A stretch of DNA of 64,000 bases from Pomphorhynchus laevis. Its lineage: Eukaryota > Acanthocephala > Palaeacanthocephala > Echinorhynchida > Pomphorhynchidae. Both the position numbers and the translations under genes were made by a program. The notes beneath the pieces are model-generated. The model saw only the letters and a list, made by a program, of their open reading frames with translations. It searched no databases and was not told where the DNA came from. The DNA lies in the NCBI GenBank assembly GCA_012934845.2, contig WNNJ02000726.1, positions 62,001-126,000 on the forward strand, written 5' to 3'. Shown one piece after another: positions 41,700-51,935 of this stretch; positions within the stretch are counted from its first letter, which is position 1, and each line of letters opens with the position of its first letter.

Positions 41700-43226
41700 T
41701 TAATTCGAATCTTCCGGCTTTCGTGACATCTCTTCTGTTGATCGAAAATGATCGTGAATAGGTTTTCCATATGTAGAGCGTGGCGCTCTTAAACAGGCAG
41801 ATGCAGCACGAGCTAAGGCATATGAAATTTTCGCTCGTATATTTTTTATTATTTGAGGATATGGGAGTTCGCGTTTTGAGCTTAATTTTGACGCTATTTG
41901 CTTCATTATCCTATTAGATTCCTGACTTGATCCTCCTGAAGACGAAAAAATTAACGGACTGAAATGCGCCTGTTCTAAACTTAAAATTCGCTCTCCATAC
42001 TTCGAAATTTTCCGTTTTTCATGGTATTCAAAGTCAGCCTTACACGCAGTTCGGGAGTTAGAGGGAGCATGTACATTAAATATTGCGACATCCAAAAATG
42101 TCCGCTCAAACCGGCTTCCGAATAGTCCACTACATACAACATCCAGACGCGCTTCTTTCGATATGCTTGTGCTATTGTTGTTAAAACGATAATCAGATGG
42201 AACGGGTGCTAATACTGGTTCAACCTCCACGCCACTGCATATCCCGCTTAAGAGATGAGAAAATATATCCCTTACTTCATTATGCCTGATAGATGGTAGC
42301 GCTCCGGTCTTGCACGAAAATGCATGATTGATAGTCATTTCTGAAGAACATATGCATTTTTTATTTTCTAATGCTCGCAAAGACCATCCATAGCGACCTG
42401 CTAATGCATCGCTAAACTCATTGTTTGTAAGCCGAAACCCCTCGTGACGTAGAGGTAGGGAAGATAGCCACGATGAAGCTCCCTTGTAACTAGCATGTGC
42501 CAATATCTTAAAGTAATCCGATGGTAGAGATTTTAGTATTAATTCTTTCCTCGATTTGGCTACATTTAATCTCATGTATGAAATATTTCTAGCTGTTTGA
42601 GTTTGAACATCCCTCAGGTTTTCTCCCGTATATCCGTCTCGATAGGTTTCGTACATTCTACGAGAATAATCGTACTCCAAGTCAGCGATGTATTCCGGAT
42701 CAACTAACCCAATGCCCCCTAACTTGAACGGTAGAGTTAATAATTCTTTATGTGCTTGTTCAATTTTCGCTTGTGTGATTGACTCAATAAAACCGCTATA
42801 CAATAGGTTTTTAAGACATCTAGTGACATCCGTGCACATTGGTACTGTTCTGTAAGTATATATCCATTTCCATTGCACAGAGTGTATTAACCCGGAATAA
42901 GCAGTTTGTCGATCAATTTTACTAACTTCAACTAATCTTTCAAGTGTGGATGCCCAGGATGTTACCCTGGTTTTTATAATATCCAAAACATCAGCTTCTG
43001 CTCCAATGGGAGTTCCGAGTACTTCGATAGCACGCTCACTTATTTTACAGCCAGAGAAGTTGCTAGTGTCGAATTCATGTTCCTTGTGTATTAGCAGCTG
43101 TGTCTTTAGTGGATTAACGTAATATCCAAATTTTGGGCCTATTGTTTTTAGTATTTCCCAGGCTCTAGATAAATCATCGCTAGGACCGACAAAGTTTGCA
43201 TCGTCTGCGTACCATCGTTGAATCAC
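41700..43226 (-). pseudogene. Family C4: RT motif C, post-RT region, knuckle and nuclease
   Basis: 508 open codons. IQRWYADDANFVG at the start (motif C), LLIHKEHEFDTSNFSG, LTLPFKLGGIGLVDPEYIAD, GRYGWSLRALENKK, then CICSSEMTINHAFSC (C-x-C-x7-H-x3-C, same spacing as C1) and SIRHNEVRDIFSHLL, then ARLDVVCSGLFGSRFERTFL and DVAIF (PD-(D/E)XK-like Asp, Glu and Asp positions kept), FEYHEKRKISKYGERILSLE, FSPLIFSSSGGS. The stop is followed by the 3' tail. Conservation of knuckle and nuclease spacing between C1 and C4 argues that both are functional parts of the family. Confidence 0.85.
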
Positions 43227-43241
43227 GGATGGTAAACATTT

Positions 43242-44179
43242 TTAAATATGAAGGATGAGTGGTAGAGTCGAAACGGCAAATGCAGCCATGGCCAAAGGGT
43301 CACCTTGAGTGAAACCCTCTTTTGAAAATATCGGATCACTACCAGTAAACATTGTTGATGATTTTATGTATAAGTTCACTAGTATTGTTTCAAGAGACGG
43401 ACAAATGAATTTTATGTTTGTTAATGTTAGACGTCGATTTACGGAATTAAAAGCGTTTGTTGCATCCACGGCCAGTAAGCCAAAGTCAACCCGAGAGTGA
43501 AAGGAATCTGATAAGGAATGAACACCGAATTCTATTCCGCTTCTCTGTGATGCGCACAATTGCACAGTTCCCATTACATCCTGAATATGTCCTCTAATTT
43601 TTCCTAAAACGACTTTGCTAATTATCCGTCGTTCCACTTGTCCCACGCCAATTGGTCGTATACCTGCAGTCTTTTTAAAGCTATAAGTCTACTCGCTACA
43701 AACGCACGCAAACTGTTAGGATGGATATGCTCTGAAGCTAATCGTATTGCAAATTCCGCTAGTGATGTTGCCAACTTCTTAGATTGGATACCAAATCCAG
43801 TTAACATTCTCTTCCACATTATTGCATTTAAGCCTGAAGGTCCAGCGCCACCTTGTGTTCTCCTTGCTGCTGCTATGATTTCGTCTGCATCTATAGAATA
43901 AAATATGACTGGATGATGACTAGTTACTCCCTCAACAAAATCCGATAGAATAGCACTCTGATCTATTTCAGCAGGGTAAGGGTGTAATTCTGCTAGCTTC
44001 TCTATTACAGTATTTGTACCAACTTTCGAATCGGGAGAAAGAATGGGTGAATCGTCTTTAAATTCTAGAAGTCTGGTTGCTGAAGCTACACATCCATTCT
44101 CCATTAGCCGAATGTAGTTTTTATGCCAATCAATCTTCTTTGTTTTCACTTTGCAATGCGATGTTGTCTGCAATATCAA
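43242..44179 (-). pseudogene. Family C4: middle region and RT motifs up to B
   Basis: Two overlapping blocks (43622-44179 and 43242-43646) with a frameshift at about 43640. The first has GAGPSGLNAIMWKRML and SLRAFVASRLIALK; the second GQVERRIISKVVLGKI, VQLCASQRSGIEFGVHSL, LLAVDATNAFNSVNRR (motif A with the catalytic Asp) and GFTQGDPLAMAAFAVS (motif B). Another break separates it from motif C near 43230. Confidence 0.85.
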
Positions 44180-44223
44180 TGCTTCTTCATATACACTTAT
44201 AAAGTCTTCCGCTTTCCAACTCT

Positions 44224-44922
44224 TTAAACGACGTTCAATGGTCTTTCTAGTGTAAGAGATCTTAGGCGTTGGGATTTTTTGAAGGATACACTGTGAGAAA
44301 ACCGTTGCTTTATCAATGAGATTCGGCCATCATCTTTGTCATTTGCTATTAAATTGTAATAAGAAGAAAGAATATCTATAAATTCGTTACTCGCCGTACA
44401 TATATGAAGTTGCATGAGGTTGGGGCGCCAATTACATACCTTATAATATATGTATTCAATAGAAATACTGGGTGTCGTTATATTACTTACTGCCCTTGCC
44501 CGTGCTGTTGCATCGTTGTTTCGAAATGTAGATAAGGAATCTATTGAACCTACGCATGAAATACAACTCCGGCTGATTTTGTTCGTAATCAATTGACTAG
44601 TATCTTTACGAATTTAGTCGTTGAACATGCTAGTCGGATCTGTTTGTGTAGAATTTCGACATTGGATGGAATTCACTTTGATAGACTCTGAATTGGGAAA
44701 TATATTATTAATTCGATTACGACAGCCTGGTGCTCTGCAATTCACACACGGGCTTGATTTTTTCGCACATCGACACCCACGACAAATGACCGCTGCGCCG
44801 TTGCAATTACAACATCGTATTTCATCTGTTGGTTTTCCGCGAACCATTCTGCGTACTCCGGGATGTACCCTGGACGTACGACTTTGAAATTGTATGTGTG
44901 TTAAAGTTGTGTGTTTAATCAC
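44224..44922 (-). pseudogene. Family C4: CXC-like N-terminal region
   Basis: Block 44614-44922 has MVRGKPTDEIRCCNCNGAAV, then ICRGCRCAKKSSPCVNC and RAPGCRNRI, with every cysteine of the C1 head kept. Block 44224-44592 follows in another frame with EFIDILSSYYNLIANDKDD, matching the C1 end. The Met before RGKP aligns with the C1 start, though an earlier in-frame Met exists at 44922. Confidence 0.78.
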
Positions 44923-45590
44923 TTGAGATAGTTGTGTTCGATTGTATGTTTATTGTATTTACTTCAGATTGTAAGTAATTGTATTTACTCTAGATTGTAT
45001 GTTTCAGTCTGTTTGTATGCTCGTCTGATTGTATGCTCGTTGTAAATAGTTATTTGTTAGCAGTGTATGTTATGACCAAGCTTTTAAGACTGAACACCAC
45101 GATATCGCATTTTCTCTCTTTATAAATCCATTTGCTTTCTCTGCTGCAAAAGCGCTCCTAGAACTGTAATTTAAATTGATTGATCTTCGAAATGATACCG
45201 TCATGAGATGAAAATATCAAAAAATGATCGTATCTGTCATATATTCATATTTAAATGAGAAGTAACAAGAGATAAAAATTTCGTATTGAAGATTTTACAG
45301 ATGCTTGAATATACCTATCTCTATGAAAAGTTTATATCATACATGTAGCTTTATAAAAATGCCATCAGATTAAGGTTGTCAAAAATATCGGTCTTCTATT
45401 ATGAAGATTTCTTGCTCCCAGAAATTGACCCCTGACTTTGATCGCTTTATAGAAGAAAATACTCACTATCAAGTTTCAAAAATAACTAAAAAGTTTCATC
45501 CCATATAATTCAATTTTTTTATCTACTTGTGAAGAATTTTCCTAAAATATTTTGAAACAACTAATCTAAGCGTTTAGAATAGCAATCGAA

Positions 45591-45756
45591 ATCTGCAATT
45601 GAATGCCGGAACATCCGAGAATTTCGGCGTGCGTTGAACAGTGTATCGCTCTCATAAGAAGTCGAACCTGATTTGGATTTTTTTGTTTTACTGACATTGT
45701 ACTTTTTTTACATTGAGATCCAGCCAAACGAGCCACCGCTCATCGGCTGTTGTATA
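45591..45756. repeat. 166-bp direct repeat, right copy
   Basis: Perfect match to 41443-41608. It is followed directly by CTAATAATAATAAAA, the natural end of LINE B6 that is missing on the left side. The two copies were therefore one stretch of LINE B6 before C4 inserted. Confidence 0.95.
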
Positions 45757-46499
45757 CTAATAATAATAAAAGACAGCAAAAAAATAAAATTTATCTGAAG
45801 CATTGGATAATTTATTAAAACTTTATTAATTACTTTTAAGTTGTACTCGTGATTATGTCAAAACAATAATGATGAAATTGTATTTAAAAATCAAACGATT
45901 GATACCTTAATCTCTTATGTTAATATAATTGCTGTAATGAAGTTATCATCTTCAAAAATTTAATTTTATGTACTTTTTAGCTATTGAACATTATTTTTCA
46001 GTTCACACTCATGTTTGTAATAATTGAAAAATAAGCAACATTACCCCTATTTATTGTTAAAAGTAGACGTTTTTAGCGTTATTTTTCATTTCAACGTAAA
46101 TTATTTAATGTAAAATATTAATCTACTACGCAGTTATTGCAATTTTAAAAAGATGTTACGAACGATATTGAAAAATTTATGGTTACATTCTTTTATTAAA
46201 AGAATCATGTAACAGCCAGTTTTAAAAGACACTAAACTGCATTATAAACGTCGGCATGTAACCGTAATCGATATTTTTAATTACTCATCTTGCTTATTAC
46301 AAACACTATATGTGAATATAAATCAGACCATGTGTTGTTATGCCAAGGCCAACTTCAATTTTGCATTACTGCCATATTTTATACTTTTTGGTATAAAAAG
46401 TATAAATATCGAAAGAATTATGGGGATTGGTTATCGATTCTTAATATTATTATAGAACACAACAGAAGAGCTCAGTACAGCTCTTAATGTTTAAAATAA
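45757..46499. other. End of LINE B6, then AT-rich sequence with no gene
   Basis: 45757-45771 is the TAA-repeat end of B6. Beyond it no gene is seen. A perfect 12-bp hairpin (46378-46389 with 46395-46406) lies in it. Confidence 0.6.
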
Positions 46500-47060
46500 A
46501 ATAAAATAAAAATCATCCGCAAGATAAATGTTTTAATTTCTGACGAAATTCTTTAGTCAACTGCGTAGTAACTATTGAGCTGTCCAATTCATTCCAAGCA
46601 TTGATCGCGCGATGCGGAAATGACTCTTATAACCACCGATTTGCATACTTGCTGCTTTCTCAATTTAGCTTTATGTTCTCTTGTGCGATTGTGAGTGTTT
46701 ATTAAAGTTAGTTGTTTTAAAGTATCACCCCCCATAACCAAGCATAACTAAACGATACAAATAAACGAGGTCAATGAATGATCTACGTGATTCAAGAGTG
46801 TTCATTCCTAATATCTCAAGACAGCGCTCATAAGACAAACTTGGAAACCTAATACATGCTTGGAAGATACTCGTAGCACTCTTTCGATGGTCAAGGATCT
46901 CTAACAAAAATTGAAGCGGCAGTTGGAAGGTCGTATTCAAAGATCGGTAGAAAAAATGCGGAGAATACTGTCCTAAAAATTCGAGGGGTAAGTATTATTA
47001 TTATGTAGACAACGTTACGAGCATAGCTCACAGTTGCTGACAAATCGATAGTCAAAATAA
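46500..47060 (-). mobile_element. CR1-like LINE fragment, C-terminal region, with B-type 3' hairpin upstream
   Basis: On the minus strand RTVFSAFFLPIFEYDLPTAA, EILGMNTLESRRSFIDLVYL and YRLVMLGYGG are recognisable as the region after the RT. Directly before it (47010-47036) lies the 3' hairpin of LINE B7, with TAATAATAATA at about 46992-47004, so this piece is either what B7 inserted into or a separate older copy. Confidence 0.65.
47010..47036 (-). promoter_or_regulatory. Conserved nested 3' stem-loop of LINE B7
   Basis: CAAC (outer), GAGC (inner), 3-nt loop, GCTC, then GTTG. Relative to B5 and B6 the outer pair CAGC/GCTG has become CAAC/GTTG, a compensated change. TAATAATAATA follows. Confidence 0.65.
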
Positions 47061-47579
47061 AAGAAAAAGAGAAAATCAAAAACAAATCAGTTAACAATTT
47101 AAAATAATCTGTCGTTTAAAGAGCTCACGAGTTCCCGCATTTACAATATCATCGCTTAAACGATTCCATGAATTTATTATTCGTTGTCCAAATTGAATCG
47201 TCCTAGAATGTACTATTCGTTGGCGACTAAGATAAAACGAGTGACCTCGCAAAGCTCGAGTTGATCGAATGTTGAAGAGCCCACGCAACACATGGTGTTC
47301 ATTGTGAAATACCTCCCATACAAGACACAGTATCGATAACGAGCAGCGAATACACCAGAAAAGCCGAAGACATTTTGCTAAAATACATCGAGAGTGCTCT
47401 TCAAAACACATAGAGACACTAGTTATAATACCCAAATCTTTATACGTACTAACTGTGCTTACTTCTCTATGCCCTAAGGAATATAAGGAATTGAATGCCC
47501 TACAGATTGTCATGTGCGCACACTTCTCATAATTAACGTCCAATTTGCTATTTCTACACCATATAAGCATCATTTATGA

Positions 47580-47672
47580 ACTTGGTTTTAATATAAATAT
47601 AAATTTTTTTACCGTGAGCAGACAAAACAGCTGCATGGCTATAGCCTTGTATGTTAAAATAATATTCAACTC
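47580..47672 (+). mobile_element. Tail-only insertion of a B4-type LINE 3' end
   Basis: GTGAGCAGACAAAACAGC followed by TGCATGGCTATAGCCTTGTA and TAATATT closely matches the 3' UTR of LINE B4 (32783-32830) and nothing upstream of it. It splits the B7 codons between the EFELN-type residues after motif C and MMLIWCRNSKLDV. It is under 100 bp long and lies in the opposite orientation to B7. Confidence 0.75.
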
Positions 47673-48436
47673 GAATTGCAATAATTCAACATCTTTGGAT
47701 GATTCTATACAACGCCAAACCTTTAAGTCGTCAGCATACAGAACACAATCAGACGAAAAACAGGACACTATGTCGTTTATAAATATGTTAAATAAGAAAG
47801 GCCATAGTACATATATGTGTGGAACATCTGAAGAAGATTTGCATGAGCAAGATAGAGAATTTCCTACTCGAACACGAAAAGCACGGTTTGTTAAATAACT
47901 ACAAATCCAGTTTGTAAGCACTTGATCAAATCTATAATTAATCAGCTTGGCAATTGTATATTATGGTTTACATTATCAAAAGCACGTCGAAAATCGATGA
48001 ATAATACGTCAGTTGGGTACCCTTGATCGAGATTACTTAACCAATGATAATGAATCAATAAGATATTAGACGTTGTCGAACGACCACACCAAAAGCCATG
48101 TCGTCTATCTGAGACAATATCACGAGAACAGTCCCGTCTTATCAGCTCACCAAGTATAAATCGTTTCAGAATTTTTAATAGAATAGAAGTTAGTGAAATA
48201 GGACGGTAATTTGCACACACACTATCACCAGAACTATCACCAGATTTATGAATAGGTCGAATAATAGATGTTTCCATTCTAAAGGTAGCATACTGTAGCG
48301 AATTGATTAAGAAAATATGTCATAGAGCGGTTTAGCGATCAAATTCGCGGTATTACGAAGCAAAACATGGCAAATTATTTGGATCAGGGCTGGTATGAAT
48401 GGGCAACTTAGAAAGTGCACTAGCGACGTCGTATAT

Positions 48437-48495
48437 GGAGAACGGCATAGTATTACCGTTCTCCTAATAGGAAATAGTGGTCACTATTTCCTATT
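48437..48495. repeat. Two neighbouring inverted repeats in LINE B7
   Basis: GGAGAACGG (48437-48445) with its complement at 48456-48464, loop 10; and AATAGGAAATAGTG (48466-48479) with its exact complement at 48482-48495, loop 2. Confidence 0.9.
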
Positions 48496-48661
48496 GGTGG
48501 GATGCATATTTTTCCGTTAACTATATAATCTGAGGATGACAAAACTATGTCTAGCAAAGAAGAGCAAGATTTCGAAAAGCGCGTAGGGAAATCAATCATC
48601 TGGTACAAACCTAAATTAACAACCGAATCAAACAGATTTTTGTCGAAGAGGCAAGACTGCG

Positions 48662-48734
48662 AATAAGTATTAGTAACCCAATACTTATTGTGATGGGGGA
48701 CTTTAACCCGGTAAGTTAAAGTCCCCCATCACAA
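48662..48734. repeat. Two inverted repeats over the LINE B7 endonuclease GDFN box
   Basis: AATAAGTATT (48662-48671) with 48680-48689, loop 8; and a 20-bp perfect stem 48688-48707 with 48715-48734, loop 7. The latter contains GTGATGGGGGACTTTAAC, the codons for VMGDFN, on both strands. Confidence 0.92.
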
Positions 48735-49084
48735 CACATTCTTTGTTAACAACTCGTATTTTTAGCTCAACCGAGAGAGAGCTGACATCTGATAGAGGAG
48801 ATCGATATATAAGACCAATTGTTATAGAGATTGTTCTGAATCAAACATCTATCCATATTGCCAGATGTGTGGTTTTGGTCATAAAAACTGGCTAGAAAGC
48901 GTGACTGCAATAAATTAGATACATTGAGAATTACACCGGCACTCTTCTAGTTCTCCTGTCGAAACGATAGATACGATATCCTTCGATTTGAATTTCTGCA
49001 TCAAGAGTAACAGCGCTAGACTGTTTTCATTGGATATGACATCAATGTGGCATATGACCACTAGTGGTACCCCTCTGAATACAT

Positions 49085-49246
49085 TACGTTAAATGACAAA
49101 CAGTATGACAAGCGTCATTCCATGACACTAAACCTTTATCATATGTTTATTGCTCTACGCTTATCAGACTATCACACAGATCGATTAGATCATGGGATTG
49201 TCTTCCTGACGACGTAGTGAGATCCGATCTAAAGCTATTTAAAAAA
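49085..49246 (+). mobile_element. CR1-like LINE B8, last codons, left half of a split copy
   Basis: A frame reads SIRSWDCLPDDVVRSDLKLF, then KKY, the usual end of CR1-like ORF2 (RSWN-LP--VV, FK). The copy is cut at 49246 by an A insertion and its 3' UTR resumes at 51016. Confidence 0.75.
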
Positions 49247-49288
49247 TATTTATTTTTACTTGGCAAATGCGTGCCGGCGCATGCTTAC
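49247..49288 (-). mobile_element. Family A copy, 3'-terminal part of an interrupted insertion
   Basis: Plus strand TTTTTACTTGGCAAATGCGT then GCCGGCGCATGCTTAC is the reverse of the A 3' UTR. The missing continuation (ATGACCACAACC and onward) is at 50424. The two halves belong to one A copy that was itself hit by another A insertion. Confidence 0.85.
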
Positions 49289-50423
49289 CACTCCGTCCTC
49301 CTTCTCGCCTTCGTTATGATTACGGCTTTTCTTCCTCCTTCATTGTATGGTTTGTTTCATATCTATTCGACCGTTCCTTTCGCATCTGTTCTAATTCATC
49401 AACCTCCCCTTTCCTCCCAATTTTTTGCGGGGTCCCACAAGGTTCAGTCCTAGGTCCCCTGCTTTTTTCTCTTCTACTTGGCGATCTATCCGTTTATCAA
49501 ACCTTACTCCTTTAATGTCATACAATACGCCGATGACATCTTCATCTGTGCTCATGCACCTGCACATCGCATACACGATATTGGCATTCTGCCTCCAACT
49601 ATATTTCTTCTATCTACAAGCGTCTCTCCAATCTCACTCTTGTTCTAAAACCAGACAAGTCCAAAATAATGCAGATCCCCCCCCGTAATTCAATCATATC
49701 TCTTCCCACTGTATCTTTTGCCTCATCGATCATCCCATAGTACACAATCTTACTTTCTTAGGCTTCCATTTCGATGAACAACGTTCCCTGAAACCCTTCG
49801 TCCGTGACAAGGTCCGTACGTCTAACTTAATTATCCGTGACATCCGCAGTATCCGCCCACTTATCGACTTCCGTTATTGTATATCTCTTATTTCATCTCT
49901 TCTTTTCTCTAAAATCGATTACTGCCTTAGCCTTTTCGCCAATTCTCCAAAATCCATCATCCTACCCCTACAACGAATAATCAACACCGCCGTTCGAGTG
50001 CTCTTTCGTCTCCGTCGCTTCGACCACACATCCACATATTTTGCCCAACTCTCCTGGCCCACCATCCATATCCGCATCAAACTCTGCCTTCTTCTCGTAA
50101 CTTTTCGTCTCATCGCTGTAGGTTCCCCATCGTTCATTAACCTTCCTTTCTTAGACGACACTCGTCCCACCTCTCTATCGCTGCGTTCCCGTCATTTCCT
50201 CTTCACGTTCCAAATTACCCTAACAACTACGGTCTCCGATCCTATCTCGTCGCCGCCCCACTCGCCTGGAATCAATTGACGTCCGCTGCGCTCCCTCCTT
50301 TATCACATTCAAACACCTCCTCCGTTCACACCTTTTCGACACATGATAAACATTTTTGTTTTGTTGTGGTCATGTAAGCGTGCGCTGGCACGCATTTGCC
50401 TCGTTAAAATAAATCTTTTTTTT
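49289..50423 (+). mobile_element. Family A copy inserted into another family A copy
   Basis: 5'-truncated plus-strand A element starting near motif A (codons for HSVLLLAFVMI in a shifted frame), with FCGVPQGSVLGPLLFSLLLG (motif B), a damaged motif C, RLRRFDHTSTYFAQLSWPTI and the complete A 3' UTR with T-run at 50340-50423. It lies between the two halves of a minus-strand A copy. A 4-bp duplication TTAC is possible at the junctions. Confidence 0.88.
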
Positions 50424-51015
50424 ACATGACCACAACCAAAAATTCTAAATCATTTTTCGAGGAGGTGGGTACGAAGGCCACATTTGAATGCAATAAAGGA
50501 AAGCGCGGCGGAAGTCGAGTGGTAGTTGATTCCAGGCGAGCGGGGCGGCGACGAGGAAGGATCGGAGACCGTAGTTGTTAGAGTAATTGGGAACGGAGAG
50601 GATGAGGGAATTACGGGAACTCAGTGATAGAGAAGTGGGAGCGGGTGTCGTCTAAGAAAGGGAGGTTGATAAAAGATGGAGAACCGACAGCTATGATTCG
50701 AAAAGTGATGAGATGAAGGCGAAGATGCGGATTTTGTTGGTGGGTCAGGTGAGTTGGGCAAGATATGTTGATGTGTGGTTAAAGCGACGAAGACGTAGGA
50801 GCACTCGAACGGCGGATTTGATTATGCGTTGTATAGGTAGAATTATTGGATTTTGAAGGATTTGCGAAAAGGCGGAGACAGTAATTGATTTTAGGGAAAA
50901 TACGCAATGATTGAAGCGACATATAGGAACGGAAGTCGATAAGGGGTGGATAAGACTGATGTTACGGAGAATTAAGTTATGCGAGCGGACCTTGTGGCGG
51001 ACGAAGGGTATAAGT
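50424..51015 (-). mobile_element. Family A copy, main part of the interrupted insertion
   Basis: On the minus strand it begins PFVRHKVRSHNLILRNISLI and runs through the C-terminal tail to the 3' UTR, cut at ATGACCACAACC where the nested A copy begins. It is the more diverged of the two, as expected for the older host. It sits inside LINE B8. Confidence 0.85.
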
Positions 51016-51150
51016 CTGCAATTCAAGATTTTTATATTTTGAACGAAAACTGCCTACTTTTTCCTTTAATTTGTATTAATTGGAATTTGACAATTTGCGG
51101 GTGACCAAAACAGCCATTTTGGCCACAGTTATGTAGCGATAATAATAAAA
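51016..51150 (+). mobile_element. LINE B8 3' UTR, right half of the split copy
   Basis: Ends in TGCGGGTGACCAAAACAGCC with the hairpin AGCCATTTTGGC, then GCGATAATAATAAAA, the B4-type tail. It completes the copy broken at 49246, making a three-level nest (B8, A minus, A plus). Confidence 0.82.
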
Positions 51151-51639
51151 TTCAGAAGTTTAAAACAATCTTAAGATGAACGAACATATCGTGATAGTTA
51201 ACAAATGTTTTGCTCAACTTCCTTATTTTCTTAAACTGATTTCATGGAAGTTTTCGTAAATGCAGTTAATTGATACAATTGATTTATTATTTTGTTGTAA
51301 TACATTTTATATGGCTGTGCCCTAGTTAAGGGAATCTTCAAATATTTGTAATTATCGTGAATATATGCTTTCTGTTTAAAAAATACATCGCATAGCAATA
51401 TAACGTTGTGTTGACAGATCATAATTATAAAGATTCAAATGATCAAATAAAATAAGACATGGATATTACATTCTTATTTGCAGCATCAATCAGCAACTAT
51501 CCAACAATTTTCTTAAATCGTTAGTTTTCCTTAAACTGTTTTACTTAAATTGTTTTCTTAAATGCTTGTATTGTTTTCTTAAACCTTTTTCTTTTGCGTT
51601 TTTTTCTTAAACCGTTTTTATTTGATTGGGAACGATGCT
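51151..51639. other. AT-rich sequence with a degenerate CTTAAA-type repeat
   Basis: No gene. From about 51510 to 51625 the sequence repeats TTTTCTTAAA-like units of uneven length. Confidence 0.55.
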
Positions 51640-51850
51640 TGAATGCAATATTCTAAACGCGGTTTGACCATTGCACAGAATCTCCTAATCTCGCGATTAC
51701 CAACCATTTTTCGCCTCGACTGAACCCGCAAGTATGTGATAGACCCTGAGTGGTTGAGTCGGATGGTGGCGCACTGGTGTAGGTTGGAGATGATACGTTT
51801 TGCCCGTTATTATAAGAAGACAACCCAACTAAAATCGTATGTTATTGCCG
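51640..51850 (-). mobile_element. CR1-like LINE fragment, C-terminal region
   Basis: On the minus strand RFCAMVKPRLEYCIQASFPI matches the B1 segment GPNLEYCIQACFPV. Upstream, RAKRIISNLHQCATIRLNHS fits less well. A short remnant with no termini. Confidence 0.55.
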
Positions 51851-51935
51851 TTTTTCTACTATGACATTTTTCATTAAGGCATGTATCAACATATTTTAAT
51901 CCTTTTTTTGTTATTAAGAATTTTTTTTATTTATT

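Larger units (their letters stand above)
41609..45590 (-). mobile_element. Family C retroelement copy C4, complete in outline
   Basis: 3,982 bp on the minus strand between two identical 166-bp direct repeats. Parts: a 5' leader with repeated GATTGTATG motifs (45590-44923), cysteine-rich head (44922-44614), middle region (44592-43622), RT (43646-43190), post-RT region, knuckle and nuclease (to 41700), and a 3' tail CATTCTTGAATGTTTTACG plus an A-run. Several frameshifts. Because both ends are defined by the duplication, this copy fixes the length of the family. Confidence 0.9.
47003..49000 (-). mobile_element. CR1-like LINE B7 (endonuclease, RT, C-terminal tail), rearranged
   Basis: On the minus strand: endonuclease traces from about 48990 (AGVILNVSNLLQSRFLASF, ISITIGLIYRSPLSD, VVMGDFNLP, LFDKNLFDSVVNLGLYQMID, SLLDIVLSSS), RT start (METSIIRPIHKSGD, NYRPISLTSILLKILKRFI, DVLFIDFRRAFDNVNH), SDCVLYADDLKVWRCI (motif C), then a C-terminal tail with an internal deletion (IRCSLSILCL joined to VWEVFHNEHH). 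Ends with a CAAC..GAGC..GCTC..GTTG hairpin and TAATAATAATA. Interrupted by a short inserted LINE tail near 47580-47672 and by several fold-backs. Confidence 0.82.

Noticed and set aside
41443-45756. LTR retrotransposon with 166-bp terminal repeats
   Set aside because: The repeats are the end of LINE B6, not LTRs. The enclosed element has an RT of non-LTR type, an A-rich tail, and no gag, protease, integrase or primer-binding site. A target-site duplication explains everything.
46290-46487. 65-codon plus-strand frame as a gene
   Set aside because: No conserved pattern, high Tyr/Ile/Lys content typical of AT-rich noise, and a hairpin within it.
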